A DNA stretch of 64,000 nucleotides from a bacterium (GCA_021778415.1 JAJYCL010000015.1:1-64000), one strand, 5' to 3'. Counted from the stretch's first letter, positions 49,878 through 60,330 are shown. Notes: generated from the letters alone by a model not told the origin. Made by a program: numbers and translations.

Positions 49878-51373
49878 GCGACGATATCCGCCGGTGCTTC
49901 AGGTGGAAGAAGTTTGCGCCATTCTTCGAGTTCTTTTGCCGATGGCTTTCCTAAAAGTTCAAGTGCCATGCGAAGCCGTTCGCGCACGATATCTCGCCCG
50001 AGAATTTCCATAGCATCATAGAGCGGCACCGATGTCGGGCTTCCCGTAATCGCCACATAAAACGGCCGCATCACATCGCGCAATTTCTTGCCAAGAGCGC
50101 CGGCAATGCGTTTTAATCCCGCATCGATGGCGGCAATCGTCCAGCCGGCCAGCGCATCAAACTCCATTTGGGCCAGAGCAAAGGCCTGGCGCATCTCAAG
50201 ATCCGCTAATTTTCCGGCGCGCAAATCTTCCGCCGTTACGGCCAAGCGCCCGGCGAAAAAGAATGCGAGAAAGGGCCCGAGATCGGACAGACGCTCGACG
50301 CGAGGTTGGGCAAGCGCGGCGATGCGTTCGATGCGTTCGGGGGTAAAGCCCCATTGACCGATACGCCCAAGAAATTCCGCCCCCGTGAGGCCTTCGCGCA
50401 GATAGCGCCCGTTGAGCCAATCTAATTTGGCAACATCGAACACCGGGCCGCCCATCGAAATGTGCGCAAGATCGAACCGTTCGCACAACGTATCGAGCGA
50501 CATCATTTCATCGCCTTCGCCATGGCTGGAGGCGAGCAAGCCCAAGAAATTCATCAGCGCTTCCGGCAAATACCCCATACGTTGATAGAAGAGAATGCCG
50601 GTGGGATTTTTGCGTTTACTGAGTTTGCTCTTATCGGGATTACGGAGCAGCGGTAAGTGAATAAGTTTGGGCGCTTCCCATCCAAAATACGAATACAGCA
50701 GCAAGTGTTTGGGAGCGGACGAGACCCACTCTTCACCGCGAATCACATGCGTGATTTCCATGAGGTGATCGTCCACCACGTTGGCCAAATGATACGTCGG
50801 CAAGCCATCTGATTTCATCAGGACTTGCATATCGACGGATTTCCACTCGATCTCGATGGCTCCACGACGCTCATCCTGCACGACGCAGACGCCGTCTCCC
50901 GGAACTTTGAGACGCACCACGAACGGATCGCCCTGCGCTTTGTGGGCGCGTTTCTCTTCGGCGCTCAGACCGGCACAAAGTCCATCGTAGCGCGATGGTT
51001 GTTTAGCCGCCCGTTGCGCAACGCGCATCTCTTCTAATCGTTCCGGCGAACAAAAGCACTCAAACGCATTGCCGGCAGCTAACAGCTCATCGATGTATTT
51101 TGTATAGATGGCACTGCGTTCGCTTTGACGATATGGGCCGTGCGGTCCACCGATATCGGGGCCTTCGTCCCACGAGAGACCAAGCCACCGCAGCGATTCC
51201 AAAATAGCATGCTCGGATTCGCGCGTACTGCGCGCTTGATCGGTATCCTCGATGCGCAATAAAAATTTCCCGGCGTGTTTTTTTGCAAACAGGAAATTAA
51301 TGAGGGCGACGTAGGCGGTTCCAACATGCGGATCGCCGGTCGGCGATGGCGCAACACGCGTTCTTACGGTCAA
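49874..51373 (-). CDS. gltX: Glutamyl-tRNA synthetase
   Basis: 499 residues. Class I synthetase: HIGH-type motif '[20 protein letters not shown]' and KMSKS-type '[12 protein letters not shown]'; the discriminating 'RFAPSPTG'-like start reads 'RVAPSPTG'. The start is taken as TTG 51373, which overlaps the stop of the B12 subunit gene (TTGA) and has an AAAAGG site 7 bp upstream; an ATG at 51394 would overlap by 25 bp. Full length for the family. In an operon with acyl-CoA mutase genes. Confidence 0.96.
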   Translation of the reverse strand: MTVRTRVAPSPTGDPHVGTAYVALINFLFAKKHAGKFLLRIEDTDQARSTRESEHAILESLRWLGLSWDEGPDIGGPHGPYRQSERSAIYTKYIDELLAAGNAFECFCSPERLEEMRVAQRAAKQPSRYDGLCAGLSAEEKRAHKAQGDPFVVRLKVPGDGVCVVQDERRGAIEIEWKSVDMQVLMKSDGLPTYHLANVVDDHLMEITHVIRGEEWVSSAPKHLLLYSYFGWEAPKLIHLPLLRNPDKSKLSKRKNPTGILFYQRMGYLPEALMNFLGLLASSHGEGDEMMSLDTLCERFDLAHISMGGPVFDVAKLDWLNGRYLREGLTGAEFLGRIGQWGFTPERIERIAALAQPRVERLSDLGPFLAFFFAGRLAVTAEDLRAGKLADLEMRQAFALAQMEFDALAGWTIAAIDAGLKRIAGALGKKLRDVMRPFYVAITGSPTSVPLYDAMEILGRDIVRERLRMALELLGKPSAKELEEWRKLLPPEAPADIVA

Positions 51374-51780
51374 GTACGAGCCTTTTTGCCGCATTCGGCA
51401 TTGACGAAATCAATAATATCTTGCAGCGGCGCACCCGGAGTAAAAATCGCCTTCACCCCCGCTGCTTTGAGTGCGACGACATCGTCGGGCGGAATCGTCC
51501 CGCCGCCGAAAAAGACGATATCGTCGGCGCCCTGGGCCTTTAGCTGTTCGACGATAAGCGGAAAAAGCGTCATATGCGCGCCCGAAAGAATGGAAAGCCC
51601 AATGCCATCGGCATCCTCTTGAATGGCCGTCTGCACGATCTGTTCCGGCGTTTGGAAAAGCCCCGTATAAATGACTTCCATTCCGGCGTCACGCAAGGCG
51701 CGCGCGATAACCTTCGCTCCTCGGTCATGGCCATCAAGGCCGGCTTTGGCAACGACGACGCGCAATGGGCGATCAGCCAT
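51370..51780 (-). CDS. B12-binding small subunit of an acyl-CoA mutase
   Basis: 136 residues. A stand-alone cobalamin-binding domain: the 'DxHxxG' motif occurs as '[16 protein letters not shown]' (His18 ligates cobalt), with 'SILSGAH' and '[11 protein letters not shown]' completing the Rossmann-like B12 site. It pairs with the large subunit at 51903-53615. Two-subunit mutases of this type include archaeal methylmalonyl-CoA mutase, isobutyryl-CoA mutase and 2-hydroxyisobutyryl-CoA mutase. It overlaps the small frame upstream by 8 bp and gltX by 4 bp. Confidence 0.95.
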   Translation of the reverse strand: MADRPLRVVVAKAGLDGHDRGAKVIARALRDAGMEVIYTGLFQTPEQIVQTAIQEDADGIGLSILSGAHMTLFPLIVEQLKAQGADDIVFFGGGTIPPDDVVALKAAGVKAIFTPGAPLQDIIDFVNAECGKKART

Positions 51781-51901
51781 GTTTTTTCTCCCCGCGTCGA
51801 CGCCATAGGCGCAACGCTTCCTCGAATTTCGCTTTGACTTCCCGTAGCGTGGCTTCCGCGCGCAGGCGTTCCGTATCGTTGATAAAGCGCTGCATCGGCA
51901 T
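51773..51901 (-). CDS. Small basic protein between the two mutase subunits
   Basis: 42 residues from ATG 51901, just past the stop of the large subunit. The sequence is one predicted helix with many Arg, Glu and Lys residues ('[20 protein letters not shown]'). It overlaps the B12 subunit by 8 bp. The tight overlaps on both sides suggest it is translated and may be an assembly or linker peptide, or may only couple translation. No family recognised. Confidence 0.5.
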   Translation of the reverse strand: MPMQRFINDTERLRAEATLREVKAKFEEALRLWRRRGEKKHG

Positions 51902-51902
51902 A

Positions 51903-53615
51903 TTAAAAGACACTCCGCTCGATATAGCGCCCGTAGACGGAGACCATCGCTTCAACGATTTCACCTTCCGTGCAATACGCGTTCACACAATCGATGAGAT
52001 GCGGCATCAGATTATCTTTGGGATCGCCGCAGGCTACCTTTAAGCGCGCGAGTGTTGCGGCAACTGCCGCCGAATCTCGCGTCGCCCGAATCTCGGCAAC
52101 ACGCGAGGATTGCTCGCGTGCCGTTTCTTCCGTGATCCGTAAAAGTTCGAGATCATCGATGTTCTCTTCGCGCGTAAAATGATTTACGCCGACGATAACA
52201 CGATCTTTGCTCTCCACCGAACGCTGATACCGATACGATGCTTCGGCAATTTCCTTTTGGAAGAATCCGGCTTCGATTGCTTCGACGACGCCACCGTACT
52301 CTTCGATCTGCGCGAAATACGCTTCGGCCTGACGTTCCATCTCGTCCGTCAACGCTTCGACGTAATACGAGCCGCCGAGCGGATCGACGACATTGGTGAC
52401 GTTGGTCTCAAAAGCGAGCACTTGTTGCGTACGCAACGCGATTTCGACGGATTTCTCACTGGGTAGTGCGAGCACTTCATCCATCGAATTCGTGTGTAAC
52501 GATTGCGTTCCGCCAAGGACGGCGGCCATCGCTTCATACGCCACGCGCACGATATTGTTTTCGGGCTGCTGCGCCGTAGCCGAACATCCGGCCGTCTGGG
52601 TATGAAAGCGCAGTTGCCACGATTTGGGATCTTTCGCGCCATATTTATCGCGCATGTGGCGCGCATATATGCGCCGTGCCGCGCGAAATTTTGCGATCTC
52701 TTCAAAGAAATCGACATGCGAATTAAAAAAGTACGACAGTCGCGGAGCAAACGAATCGACATCCATGCCGTGCTTCATGCAGGCTTCAACGTAGGCGAAT
52801 CCATCGGCCAGCGTAAAGGCGAGCTCTTGCGCGGCCGTCGAGCCGGCTTCACGAATATGATAGCCGGAGACGGAAATCGTGTTCCATTTCGGCATTTGCG
52901 CCGTGCAGAACTCGATCATATCGACAATCACGCGCATGTGCGGGCGTGGAGGGAAGATCCATTCTTTTTGCGCGATATATTCTTTAAGAATATCGGCCTG
53001 AATCGTGCCGCCGAGTTTGGCTCGCGGAATGCCCTTCTTTTCAGCGGCCGCAATATATTGCGCAACCGCGATACACGCCGGTCCGTTAATCGTCATCGAC
53101 GTGGTGATCGCACCCATATCGATGCCTTCAAAGAGCGTTTCCATATCGGCGAGCGTATCGATGGCGACGCCGCATTTTCCGACTTCGCCGCGAGCTTGCG
53201 GTGCATCCGAATCGTAGCCCATCAACGTGGGCATATCGAAGGCGACGGAAAGGCCCATCTGGCCTTGCGACAGCAGGAAGTGATAGCGTTCGTTGGTTTG
53301 CTTTGCGCTGCCGAAGCCGGCGAACTGACGCATGGTCCACAGGCGATCGCGATAGCCGTTTGGGTGGATGCCTCGCGTATACGGGAACTGCCCCGGCATC
53401 GCCTGATCCCGAGCGAGATCCATATGCTGGATATCCTCGGGGCCGTACACGGTTTTCAGCGGAACATCCGAGAGTGTTCGATCGGTGGCTCCGGAGCCCG
53501 GACCCGTACGCGGCTTGCCTTTGGCGCTCGCCGCTTCCCACAATCGCTGTTGTTCGAGGTATTCGGGAGACACGGGGTTACCCGAGCCACTCGCTCGATC
53601 CATCATCTTGGCCAT
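51903..53615 (-). CDS. Acyl-CoA mutase large subunit, isobutyryl-CoA mutase-like by key residues
   Basis: 570 residues. The TIM-barrel acyl-CoA domain of B12 mutases: '[20 protein letters not shown]', '[12 protein letters not shown]', '[20 protein letters not shown]', '[20 protein letters not shown]'. At the two positions that set substrate choice, methylmalonyl-CoA mutases have Tyr89 and Arg207, whereas isobutyryl-CoA mutases have Phe and Gln. This protein has Phe98 ('MRQFAGFG') and Gln216 ('EYIAQKEW'), with the same 118-residue spacing. Isobutyryl/butyryl-CoA interconversion is therefore favoured over methylmalonyl-CoA. It lies 52 bp after the MeaB-type chaperone gene. Confidence 0.9.
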   Translation of the reverse strand: MAKMMDRASGSGNPVSPEYLEQQRLWEAASAKGKPRTGPGSGATDRTLSDVPLKTVYGPEDIQHMDLARDQAMPGQFPYTRGIHPNGYRDRLWTMRQFAGFGSAKQTNERYHFLLSQGQMGLSVAFDMPTLMGYDSDAPQARGEVGKCGVAIDTLADMETLFEGIDMGAITTSMTINGPACIAVAQYIAAAEKKGIPRAKLGGTIQADILKEYIAQKEWIFPPRPHMRVIVDMIEFCTAQMPKWNTISVSGYHIREAGSTAAQELAFTLADGFAYVEACMKHGMDVDSFAPRLSYFFNSHVDFFEEIAKFRAARRIYARHMRDKYGAKDPKSWQLRFHTQTAGCSATAQQPENNIVRVAYEAMAAVLGGTQSLHTNSMDEVLALPSEKSVEIALRTQQVLAFETNVTNVVDPLGGSYYVEALTDEMERQAEAYFAQIEEYGGVVEAIEAGFFQKEIAEASYRYQRSVESKDRVIVGVNHFTREENIDDLELLRITEETAREQSSRVAEIRATRDSAAVAATLARLKVACGDPKDNLMPHLIDCVNAYCTEGEIVEAMVSVYGRYIERSVF

Positions 53616-53667
53616 AGTTCGGCTCCTATTCTACGCGACGAAACCCAGTTCCCAAACGGCTAAAGCC

Positions 53668-54594
53668 TTACAGCGAAACGTTGAAGGTTGCCAACACCCG
53701 TTCGGCCGCCGCATAGGGATCGCTGGCCCCATGGGATTCGGCCTTCACCCGGTCCTCGAGACGGACCGCGATATTGCCAAGGGCGAGCTGACGGACCTGA
53801 TGCTCGAACGCCTCCTGGCGCTTTTCGTGCATCTTCCCCGTGGTTTTGAGCCAAGCGATGTGTTTTTCGATCGCTACCCAAAGCTCGTCGATGCCGACGC
53901 CGGTCGTGGCCTGCGTCGAAACCACCTCGGGAACCCAGCCGGAAAACTGCAGTATCTCCATCATCGAGCGAATCTCTCGACGCAGTTGATTGGCCATCGG
54001 ATGGTCGGCCTTATTGATAATGAAGATGTCGGCAATCTCCATAATGCCGGCCTTGAGGACTTGCACGGAATCGCCACTTCCGGGCTGAAGGGCCACAAGC
54101 GTCGTCTGCGCCAATTCGGCGATCTCAATCTCGCTTTGGCCGACACCGACTGTTTCGATCAGAATGACATCGAGGCCATAGGCATCCATGAGCGTGACGG
54201 CATCGGCCGTCGCCCCCGCCAATCCGCCAAGGTGACCGCGCGATGCCATCGAGCGAATGAAGACATCGGCATCGACGAAGTGCTCGGTCAGCCGAATGCG
54301 ATCGCCGAGCAATGCCCCATGCGAAAACGGCGACGATGGATCGACGGAAATCACGCCGACGCTCTTACCGAGGGTCCGCGCCTTGCGCACGAGCGCCGAG
54401 GAGAGCGTCGATTTCCCGACACCGGGCGGGCCGGTGAGCCCGATTGTCATCGCACGCCCCACCTGCGGATAGACTCGGGCGATGAGCGGCGCTGCTCGGC
54501 CGGATTCGGCGAGGGAAATAGCGCGCGCTAAACCGCGTTGCGTACGCGCATCGAAATCATGGACGATGGTATCGAAATCAACCTGAGGGCACAC
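53668..54594 (-). CDS. meaB: MeaB/ArgK-type GTPase chaperone of the B12 mutase
   Basis: 308 residues from GTG 54594; longer frames start inside the divergent hydrolase gene. The P-loop 'GLTGPPGVGKSTLSSALV', 'VDPSSPFSHGALLGDRIR' (switch region), 'ETVGVGQSEIEIAE' and the NKxD motif 'INKADHP' are those of G3E GTPases of the MeaB group. It loads and protects the cobalamin mutase. First gene of the operon with the mutase subunits, gltX and glmU. Confidence 0.93.
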   Translation of the reverse strand: MCPQVDFDTIVHDFDARTQRGLARAISLAESGRAAPLIARVYPQVGRAMTIGLTGPPGVGKSTLSSALVRKARTLGKSVGVISVDPSSPFSHGALLGDRIRLTEHFVDADVFIRSMASRGHLGGLAGATADAVTLMDAYGLDVILIETVGVGQSEIEIAELAQTTLVALQPGSGDSVQVLKAGIMEIADIFIINKADHPMANQLRREIRSMMEILQFSGWVPEVVSTQATTGVGIDELWVAIEKHIAWLKTTGKMHEKRQEAFEHQVRQLALGNIAVRLEDRVKAESHGASDPYAAAERVLATFNVSL

Positions 54595-54620
54595 GGTCCG
54601 CAAGGATTGTGGCCAATAGG

Positions 54621-55655
54621 ATGGCGCACCTCCCGGCCATGTGGCTTGCGGCACCGTTGCTGATGCTTTTGACGATGACTCCGCAACAGGGCGCATCCGT
54701 CGATTCGGTCGTTTCGTTCGTGATGCAGCGCGATCATATCGCCGGGCTCTCGCTGTGCATTACCCGCAATGGCACACAGCTCTATGCGCGCGGCTACGGC
54801 CGACGCGATCTCGACGGCGGAAAACCGGCAAATGCGTATACCGTCTATCCCGTCGGGTCGCTCGTCAAGCAGATGATCGCAGCAGAAATTCTCCGGCAAA
54901 CGGCGAGCCATGCACTGTCGCTGAACACGCCGGTCGCGTCGTGGATGCCGCAGTATTCCTGGGCGCGCACGGTGACGTTGCACGATCTTCTCGCGCAACA
55001 AAGCGGGCTCGCCTCTTCCGATGATTCCACCACGTGGGAAACAGCGCCATTGCAATTTACGCCGGGAACGTCGTGGGCGTATTCCAACGCGAATTACCTT
55101 GTGCTGGGGCAGATTCTCGAACAACTCACCGCAGCGCCGTGGCAATCCAGCATCGCCGCGCTTGCGTTGCACCTTCACATGCACTCCACCCATACGCGAT
55201 TCGATCCCAACGCCGTGAATCGAGCGACAGGATACCGATGGACCGCCGAACGATGGGAAGCCATGCCGGCGAGAGCGCACGAATTTGCGACGCTATCCTC
55301 GGCGGGTGCTCTCGAATCCAACGCCATCGATCTCACCAGATGGTTGACGTCGTTGTGTCGCGGAGAGGTGCTCCCCGCACGACAGTTCGATGCCATGGTG
55401 ACGAATCAGCCGCTGCAAAACGGCGTACTGAGTAATTACGGTTATGGTTTTTTCATTCGCACCTGGTCGGGCACGACCGTAGCCGAACACAAAGGCAACG
55501 TCGACGGCTTCTCGGCCGACGATGCGCTCGTGCCGAGTAATGGTCTGGCCGTGAGCGTGGTAAGCAATGCCGACCGGGTCGATCTCGTCCCGCTCGTGCA
55601 CAGCATTGTCGATATTTTTTCCGCGTCACGGCGAAATGAGGACGCGTGCGTCTGA
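54621..55655 (+). CDS. Secreted serine hydrolase (beta-lactamase class C family)
   Basis: About 344 residues. A signal peptide (hydrophobic 5-20) is followed by a beta-lactamase domain: 'YPVGSLVKQMIAAEIL' (SxxK as SLVK), 'HDLLAQQSGLASSD', and 'WAYSNANYLVLG' (Y-x-N). It is exported and should cleave peptides or esters. Start: ATG 54621 or GTG 54609; either leaves fewer than 30 bp to the divergent meaB start. It overlaps the GH125 gene by 10 bp, so the two are co-transcribed. Confidence 0.87.
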   Translation: MAHLPAMWLAAPLLMLLTMTPQQGASVDSVVSFVMQRDHIAGLSLCITRNGTQLYARGYGRRDLDGGKPANAYTVYPVGSLVKQMIAAEILRQTASHALSLNTPVASWMPQYSWARTVTLHDLLAQQSGLASSDDSTTWETAPLQFTPGTSWAYSNANYLVLGQILEQLTAAPWQSSIAALALHLHMHSTHTRFDPNAVNRATGYRWTAERWEAMPARAHEFATLSSAGALESNAIDLTRWLTSLCRGEVLPARQFDAMVTNQPLQNGVLSNYGYGFFIRTWSGTTVAEHKGNVDGFSADDALVPSNGLAVSVVSNADRVDLVPLVHSIVDIFSASRRNEDACV

Positions 55656-57013
55656 TTGTTTTTCTTGGAGTAGTCCTGGCATGCATGAGCCTCCGCGTAA
55701 ACGCGCAAACACTCGACGTTCCACTGACCGGGCATCGCGTTCGCCCGATCGAGGCACGCTCACTTTTTCACACGCTCGATAGCGATTTTTTTGTTCAGCG
55801 TGATGGGACGACCTACGTGCAAACCGGTGATATTCCCGCAATGTGGCTGCGTGACGCAGCCTCCCAAACACTGCCCTACGTTCGTTTTTCGAACCTTGAG
55901 CCGGGGCTTGCTCGACAATTTCGCGGAGTGATCGCACGCGAAGCAACGGATATCACCATCGATCCCTACGCCAATGCCTTTACCGCGCAAAATACGGTAT
56001 GGGAACGAAAATGGGAGATCGACTCGCTCGCCTGGCCGGTCATTCTCGCCTGGGTCTATCATCGACAAACGAACGATGCGTCGATTTTCACTCCGACGCT
56101 CCACGCAGCGTTTCGCACGATCGTTGCCACGTATCGATGCGAACAACGCCATGCGACGTGTAGTCACTATCGTTGGCCGCATGCGACGACAACCGTCCAG
56201 ACCTATAACCCGTACACCGGATTGATCTGGTCGGGCTTTCGACCATCCGATGATCCGGTTCGTTATCGCTTCAACATCCCGCAAAATATGTTTGCTATTA
56301 TTGCACTGGGCGATCTTTCCATTATGGCACGCGATGACTATCATGATGCCGCATTAGCCAACGATGCCGCGGCACTCGCCGTCGATGTTGAATACGGAAT
56401 CCTCCAATATGCAACGGTCTATACGGATGCAACGCACCAAATCTACGCGTATGAAACCGACGGGTACGGCAACTACCGTTTCATCGACGATGCCAACATT
56501 CCGAATCTCACGACGCTCCCGTATATCGGTTGGTGCTCGGCCTACGATCCCACCTATCTTGCGACCCGTTCTCGGATCCTGAGTGTCGCAAATCCGTATT
56601 ATTACAGCGGAAAATTTGCGATGGGATTGGGAAGCCCGCACACGCCCCCGGATTGGATTTGGCCGCTCGGCATTATCGGTCGGGCGCTCACCGCAACATC
56701 GTCGGCGGAAGTCGATGAATCACTCTCCGAACTCGCCGAGACGGATAGCGAAAGCGGGCTCATTCACGAATCGTTTTACGATAATGGCTATTGGAAATTC
56801 ACGCGGGCGGATTTCGGCTGGGCCAACGCCCTCTATGCCGAGTTGATCTTCCGCTCCGTGGCCGGTATGGGTGCCACGCCGTTTACTCCCGGTTCGACGG
56901 TTATTGCCGGTGAGCCGATCTCCGAAACGCCCACCCTGGTTCCGTTCTTGGTGCAGCTAGAAAACCAGGGGCGCATCTATGAGGCCCTTCACGCGGTGAT
57001 GACGCACGCCTGA
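55646..57013 (+). CDS. Secreted glycoside hydrolase family 125 (exo-alpha-1,6-mannosidase type)
   Basis: 455 residues with a signal peptide (1-20, ending 'VNAQT'). The GH125 (formerly DUF1237) signature 'TGDIPAMWLRDAASQ' is intact, with 'RGVIAREATDITIDPYANAF', 'WERKWEIDSLAWPV' and 'GLIWSGFRPSDDPVRYRF' further on. GH125 enzymes are inverting exo-1,6-mannosidases acting on alpha-mannans or N-glycan-like chains. It overlaps the upstream hydrolase and is followed 48 bp on by a tricorn-like protease, making a small degradative cluster. Confidence 0.9.
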   Translation: MRLIVFLGVVLACMSLRVNAQTLDVPLTGHRVRPIEARSLFHTLDSDFFVQRDGTTYVQTGDIPAMWLRDAASQTLPYVRFSNLEPGLARQFRGVIAREATDITIDPYANAFTAQNTVWERKWEIDSLAWPVILAWVYHRQTNDASIFTPTLHAAFRTIVATYRCEQRHATCSHYRWPHATTTVQTYNPYTGLIWSGFRPSDDPVRYRFNIPQNMFAIIALGDLSIMARDDYHDAALANDAAALAVDVEYGILQYATVYTDATHQIYAYETDGYGNYRFIDDANIPNLTTLPYIGWCSAYDPTYLATRSRILSVANPYYYSGKFAMGLGSPHTPPDWIWPLGIIGRALTATSSAEVDESLSELAETDSESGLIHESFYDNGYWKFTRADFGWANALYAELIFRSVAGMGATPFTPGSTVIAGEPISETPTLVPFLVQLENQGRIYEALHAVMTHA

Positions 57014-57061
57014 CCGCCGCAGCGGCGGACGAGGTGCCTACCACGACGAACGGGGGCCCCT

Positions 57062-60000
57062 ATGAATGATCTCGGGTATTATCGTCAGCCGACCGTGGCG
57101 CAGGACCGCATCGTCTTCGCCTGCGAGGATGATCTGTGGAGTGTCGGCACCTCGGGGGGCGTCGCCACGAGGCTGACGTTTAGCTTCGGGACCTGCACCA
57201 GCCCGAAACTCTCACCCGATGCCCGTTCCGTCGCGTTCATCTCCACCGACGACGGCAGCCCCGAGCTCTACGTCATGCCAACCGCCGGCGGAGTGCCCAA
57301 ACGCTTAACCCACCTCGGCTCGACGGCTGCGAGCTGCCTTGGCTGGAGCGCAGACGGTAGCGATGTCTACGTCAGTGCAAATGCTCCGACCGGACTTCAT
57401 GGCTGGTACGAGCGCGAACTTTTTGCCTACGCCGTCCCTCGTGATGGAGGTGAACCGCGCGCACTGCAGTTAGGCCACGTTCTGTCGCTCTCGTATGGCC
57501 TGAATGGCGCGATGGCGCTCGGACGAAACGCATCGGATCCGGCGCGCTGGAAACGGTATCGCGGCGGAACGTCCGGTGAGATCTGGGTGGACGCTCAGGG
57601 AACGGGTGATTTTGAACGGGTCGCACTTCCCGACGGCAATCCGGTCACACCGATGCTCATCGGCGAGCGACTCTATTTCAATGCCGACCACGAAGGCATC
57701 GGGAACATCTATTCCACCACCTTTGATGGCCTCGATATCCGACGGCACACGCACGAAGGCGAATATTTCGCACGGTTCGCTTCCACCGACGGAACGCGCA
57801 TTGTGTATGCATGCGGCGGCGATATCGTCCTCTACGATACCGACACGGATGTTGCCACTCGCATCGCAATCGATGCACCGTCGGCTATTCCGCAGACGGC
57901 GCGACGTTTCGAAAGCGACGGGCACATGCTCGAGCATATCGCAGTGCATCCCGATGGCACGCGTCTTGCTCTCGTCATGCGCGGGCAGCCGTTTACGATG
58001 CCGCTCTTTGACGGCGCAGTCATTCATCACGGAAGCAGCAGTTTGCACCGACACCGATTGGCCGAATGGCTCCCCGATGGAAAGCGCTTTCTGTGCGTGA
58101 CCGATCGCAACGGCTTCGAACAGCTCGCCATTTTTGACGGCGAAGCGCAAGGCGAACCAACGTATGTTGGCGCGAGCGATATCGGCCGAGTGACTGAACT
58201 CTGCGTTTCGCCGCGTGCAGAAATCGTCGCCTTTGCCAATCATCGCCACGAACTTTGCGTCGTCGATCTTGAGGATGGGAAGGTCCGCGTTATCGATCGT
58301 AGCCCGGCGCATCGCATTACCGATCTTGCCATCTCACCGGATGGCCGATTTATTGCATACGTATGGTGGCCGGCAAACGAAACCTCGATCATTCGCGTTG
58401 CAAAAATCAAATCGGGAAAAATTCACGATATTACGACGGCTTTGCGCGTCGATCGCGCGCCGGCGTGGGATCCCAATGGCGAGTATCTGTACTTTCTTTC
58501 CACGCGCGATTTTAATCCGGTCTATGATGCGCTGCAATTCGATTTAAGTTTTCCACAAGCGCAACGACCGTTTTTAGCGACGCTTCGTCGCGATGTTCGC
58601 TCGCCGTTCGTCCCCGAACTCAAGCCCATCCATCGCGACCACGATCATAAACACGACGACGATGGAGAGAAAAAGAGCAGCAAGCCGGAAGATATCACCA
58701 TCGATTTTGATGGCATCTCGGGGCGCATTCTCGGCTTTCCCGTTGATGAAAGCGAGTACGGTCAATTAGTAGCGACCAAAAATCGTGTGCTATTTACGCG
58801 GTTTGAAGTGCGCGGGATCAAGCCGGAGGGCAAATCCTGGGATGAGGAAAACGGCTACGGAACGCTCCTTGCGTATGATTTCGAAGCGCAACGTTGCGGC
58901 GCCCTCGCACACGATGCTTCCGATATTCGCATCGGCTCGGATTTACACACGTTGGTCTATACATCTGGAGATCGCGCGCGGGTCATCGACGCGCAAATGG
59001 ATTTACCCGAAGATGGGGACGAAGCAAAACCCTTGATGGAACCTGGTCGTAAATCCGGCTGGTTAGATTTGGATCGCATCCACGTTGAGATTCAGCCTCG
59101 GGAAGAATGGTCGCAAATTTACCGCGAAGCGTGGCGCCTGCAAACCGAACAATTCTGGGTCGAGGATATGAGCGACATCGATTGGGACCGCGTCTACGAT
59201 CGCTATGCAGCACTTCTCCCGCGTATTCGTACCCGTGGCGAACTTTCCGATCTCATCTGGGAAATGCAGGGAGAACTTGGAACCTCGCATGCCTACGAAT
59301 ATGGCGGCGACTATCGCATTCCACCGCAATATCAACGCGGATTTCTCGGCGCCGATCTGAAGCCGCAAGCCGATGGCAGTTGCCTGATCGAACGCATTTA
59401 TCGAGGCGATTCCTGGAATCGCGACATCGATTCGCCGCTGGCCCAACCGGGGCTCGACGTGCGCGAAGGCGATAGCATCTTGGCAATCGGCGGCAAACGT
59501 CTTACGTCCGAGTATTCCGCTTCGGTTGCACTCGTCAACGCCGCGAATCGCGATATCGCCGTGACGATTCGCAACCGCAAAAACGATGAGCGGACGGTAT
59601 TGGTCACAGCGCTCGAAAGCGAAACGATGCTGCGCTATCGCGCGTGGGTTGAGGCCAATCGCGCCTATGTGCACGAACAGTCGAACGGCCGCATCGGATA
59701 CCTGCATATTCCCGACATGGGCCCATGGGGATTCTCGGAATTTCATCGCGGTTTTTTGAATGAGTTCGATTATCGCGGCTTAATCGTCGATGTTCGTTAC
59801 AACCGCGGCGGTCATGTCTCGCCGTTGCTGTTGGAGAAGCTCGCTCGCAAACGCGTCGGCTACGATGTTCCGCGTTACGGCAAACCGTTGCCGTATCCGC
59901 CGGAATCCGTCGGCGGTCCGATTCTTGCGCTCACCAATCAATTTGCCGGTTCCGATGGCGATATCTTCAGTCATTGTTTTAAACTCTACGAACTCGGTCC

Positions 60001-60304
60001 GCTGATCGGCAAACGCACCTGGGGCGGTGTCATCGGTATCAATCCCTATCATCGCCTTGTCGACGGCACGATCACGACGCAACCGGAATTTTCGTTTTGG
60101 TTCGCCGATGTCGGTTGGAAGGTCGAGAATTACGGAACGGATCCGGATTACGATATCGACATCGCGCCGCAAGATTATCACGCCAATCGCGATCCGCAAC
60201 TTGATTTCGGTTTGAGGCTCATGGGGTCCGCACTCGAACGCGCGGTGCCGCTCGTTCCGGATCTCAGTCGTCGTCCGTCGCTTCCCTTGCCGAACTTGGC
60301 GTAA
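57062..60304 (+). CDS. Tricorn-type protease (S41 family)
   Basis: 1080 residues, the length of archaeal tricorn. The N-terminal two thirds form beta-propeller repeats ('LSPDARSVAFISTDDGSPEL', 'ISPDGRFIAYVWWP'), followed by the tricorn C1 domain, a PDZ domain (about 750-830, 'DVREGDSILAIGGKRL') and an S41 catalytic domain. All four catalytic elements appear: Ser-His in 'GELGTSHAYEYGG', the nucleophile Ser-Asp in 'NQFAGSDGDIF' and the Glu in 'WKVENYGTDPDYD'. No signal peptide, so it degrades peptides in the cytoplasm. A good terminator follows. Confidence 0.95.
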   Translation: MNDLGYYRQPTVAQDRIVFACEDDLWSVGTSGGVATRLTFSFGTCTSPKLSPDARSVAFISTDDGSPELYVMPTAGGVPKRLTHLGSTAASCLGWSADGSDVYVSANAPTGLHGWYERELFAYAVPRDGGEPRALQLGHVLSLSYGLNGAMALGRNASDPARWKRYRGGTSGEIWVDAQGTGDFERVALPDGNPVTPMLIGERLYFNADHEGIGNIYSTTFDGLDIRRHTHEGEYFARFASTDGTRIVYACGGDIVLYDTDTDVATRIAIDAPSAIPQTARRFESDGHMLEHIAVHPDGTRLALVMRGQPFTMPLFDGAVIHHGSSSLHRHRLAEWLPDGKRFLCVTDRNGFEQLAIFDGEAQGEPTYVGASDIGRVTELCVSPRAEIVAFANHRHELCVVDLEDGKVRVIDRSPAHRITDLAISPDGRFIAYVWWPANETSIIRVAKIKSGKIHDITTALRVDRAPAWDPNGEYLYFLSTRDFNPVYDALQFDLSFPQAQRPFLATLRRDVRSPFVPELKPIHRDHDHKHDDDGEKKSSKPEDITIDFDGISGRILGFPVDESEYGQLVATKNRVLFTRFEVRGIKPEGKSWDEENGYGTLLAYDFEAQRCGALAHDASDIRIGSDLHTLVYTSGDRARVIDAQMDLPEDGDEAKPLMEPGRKSGWLDLDRIHVEIQPREEWSQIYREAWRLQTEQFWVEDMSDIDWDRVYDRYAALLPRIRTRGELSDLIWEMQGELGTSHAYEYGGDYRIPPQYQRGFLGADLKPQADGSCLIERIYRGDSWNRDIDSPLAQPGLDVREGDSILAIGGKRLTSEYSASVALVNAANRDIAVTIRNRKNDERTVLVTALESETMLRYRAWVEANRAYVHEQSNGRIGYLHIPDMGPWGFSEFHRGFLNEFDYRGLIVDVRYNRGGHVSPLLLEKLARKRVGYDVPRYGKPLPYPPESVGGPILALTNQFAGSDGDIFSHCFKLYELGPLIGKRTWGGVIGINPYHRLVDGTITTQPEFSFWFADVGWKVENYGTDPDYDIDIAPQDYHANRDPQLDFGLRLMGSALERAVPLVPDLSRRPSLPLPNLA

Positions 60305-60330
60305 GCGCCAAACCCCCGCCGTAATCGGCA

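Noticed and set aside
51903-53615. Methylmalonyl-CoA mutase in the strict sense
   Set aside because: The substrate-determining pair is Phe/Gln rather than Tyr/Arg, so the generic name is not kept as the preferred call.
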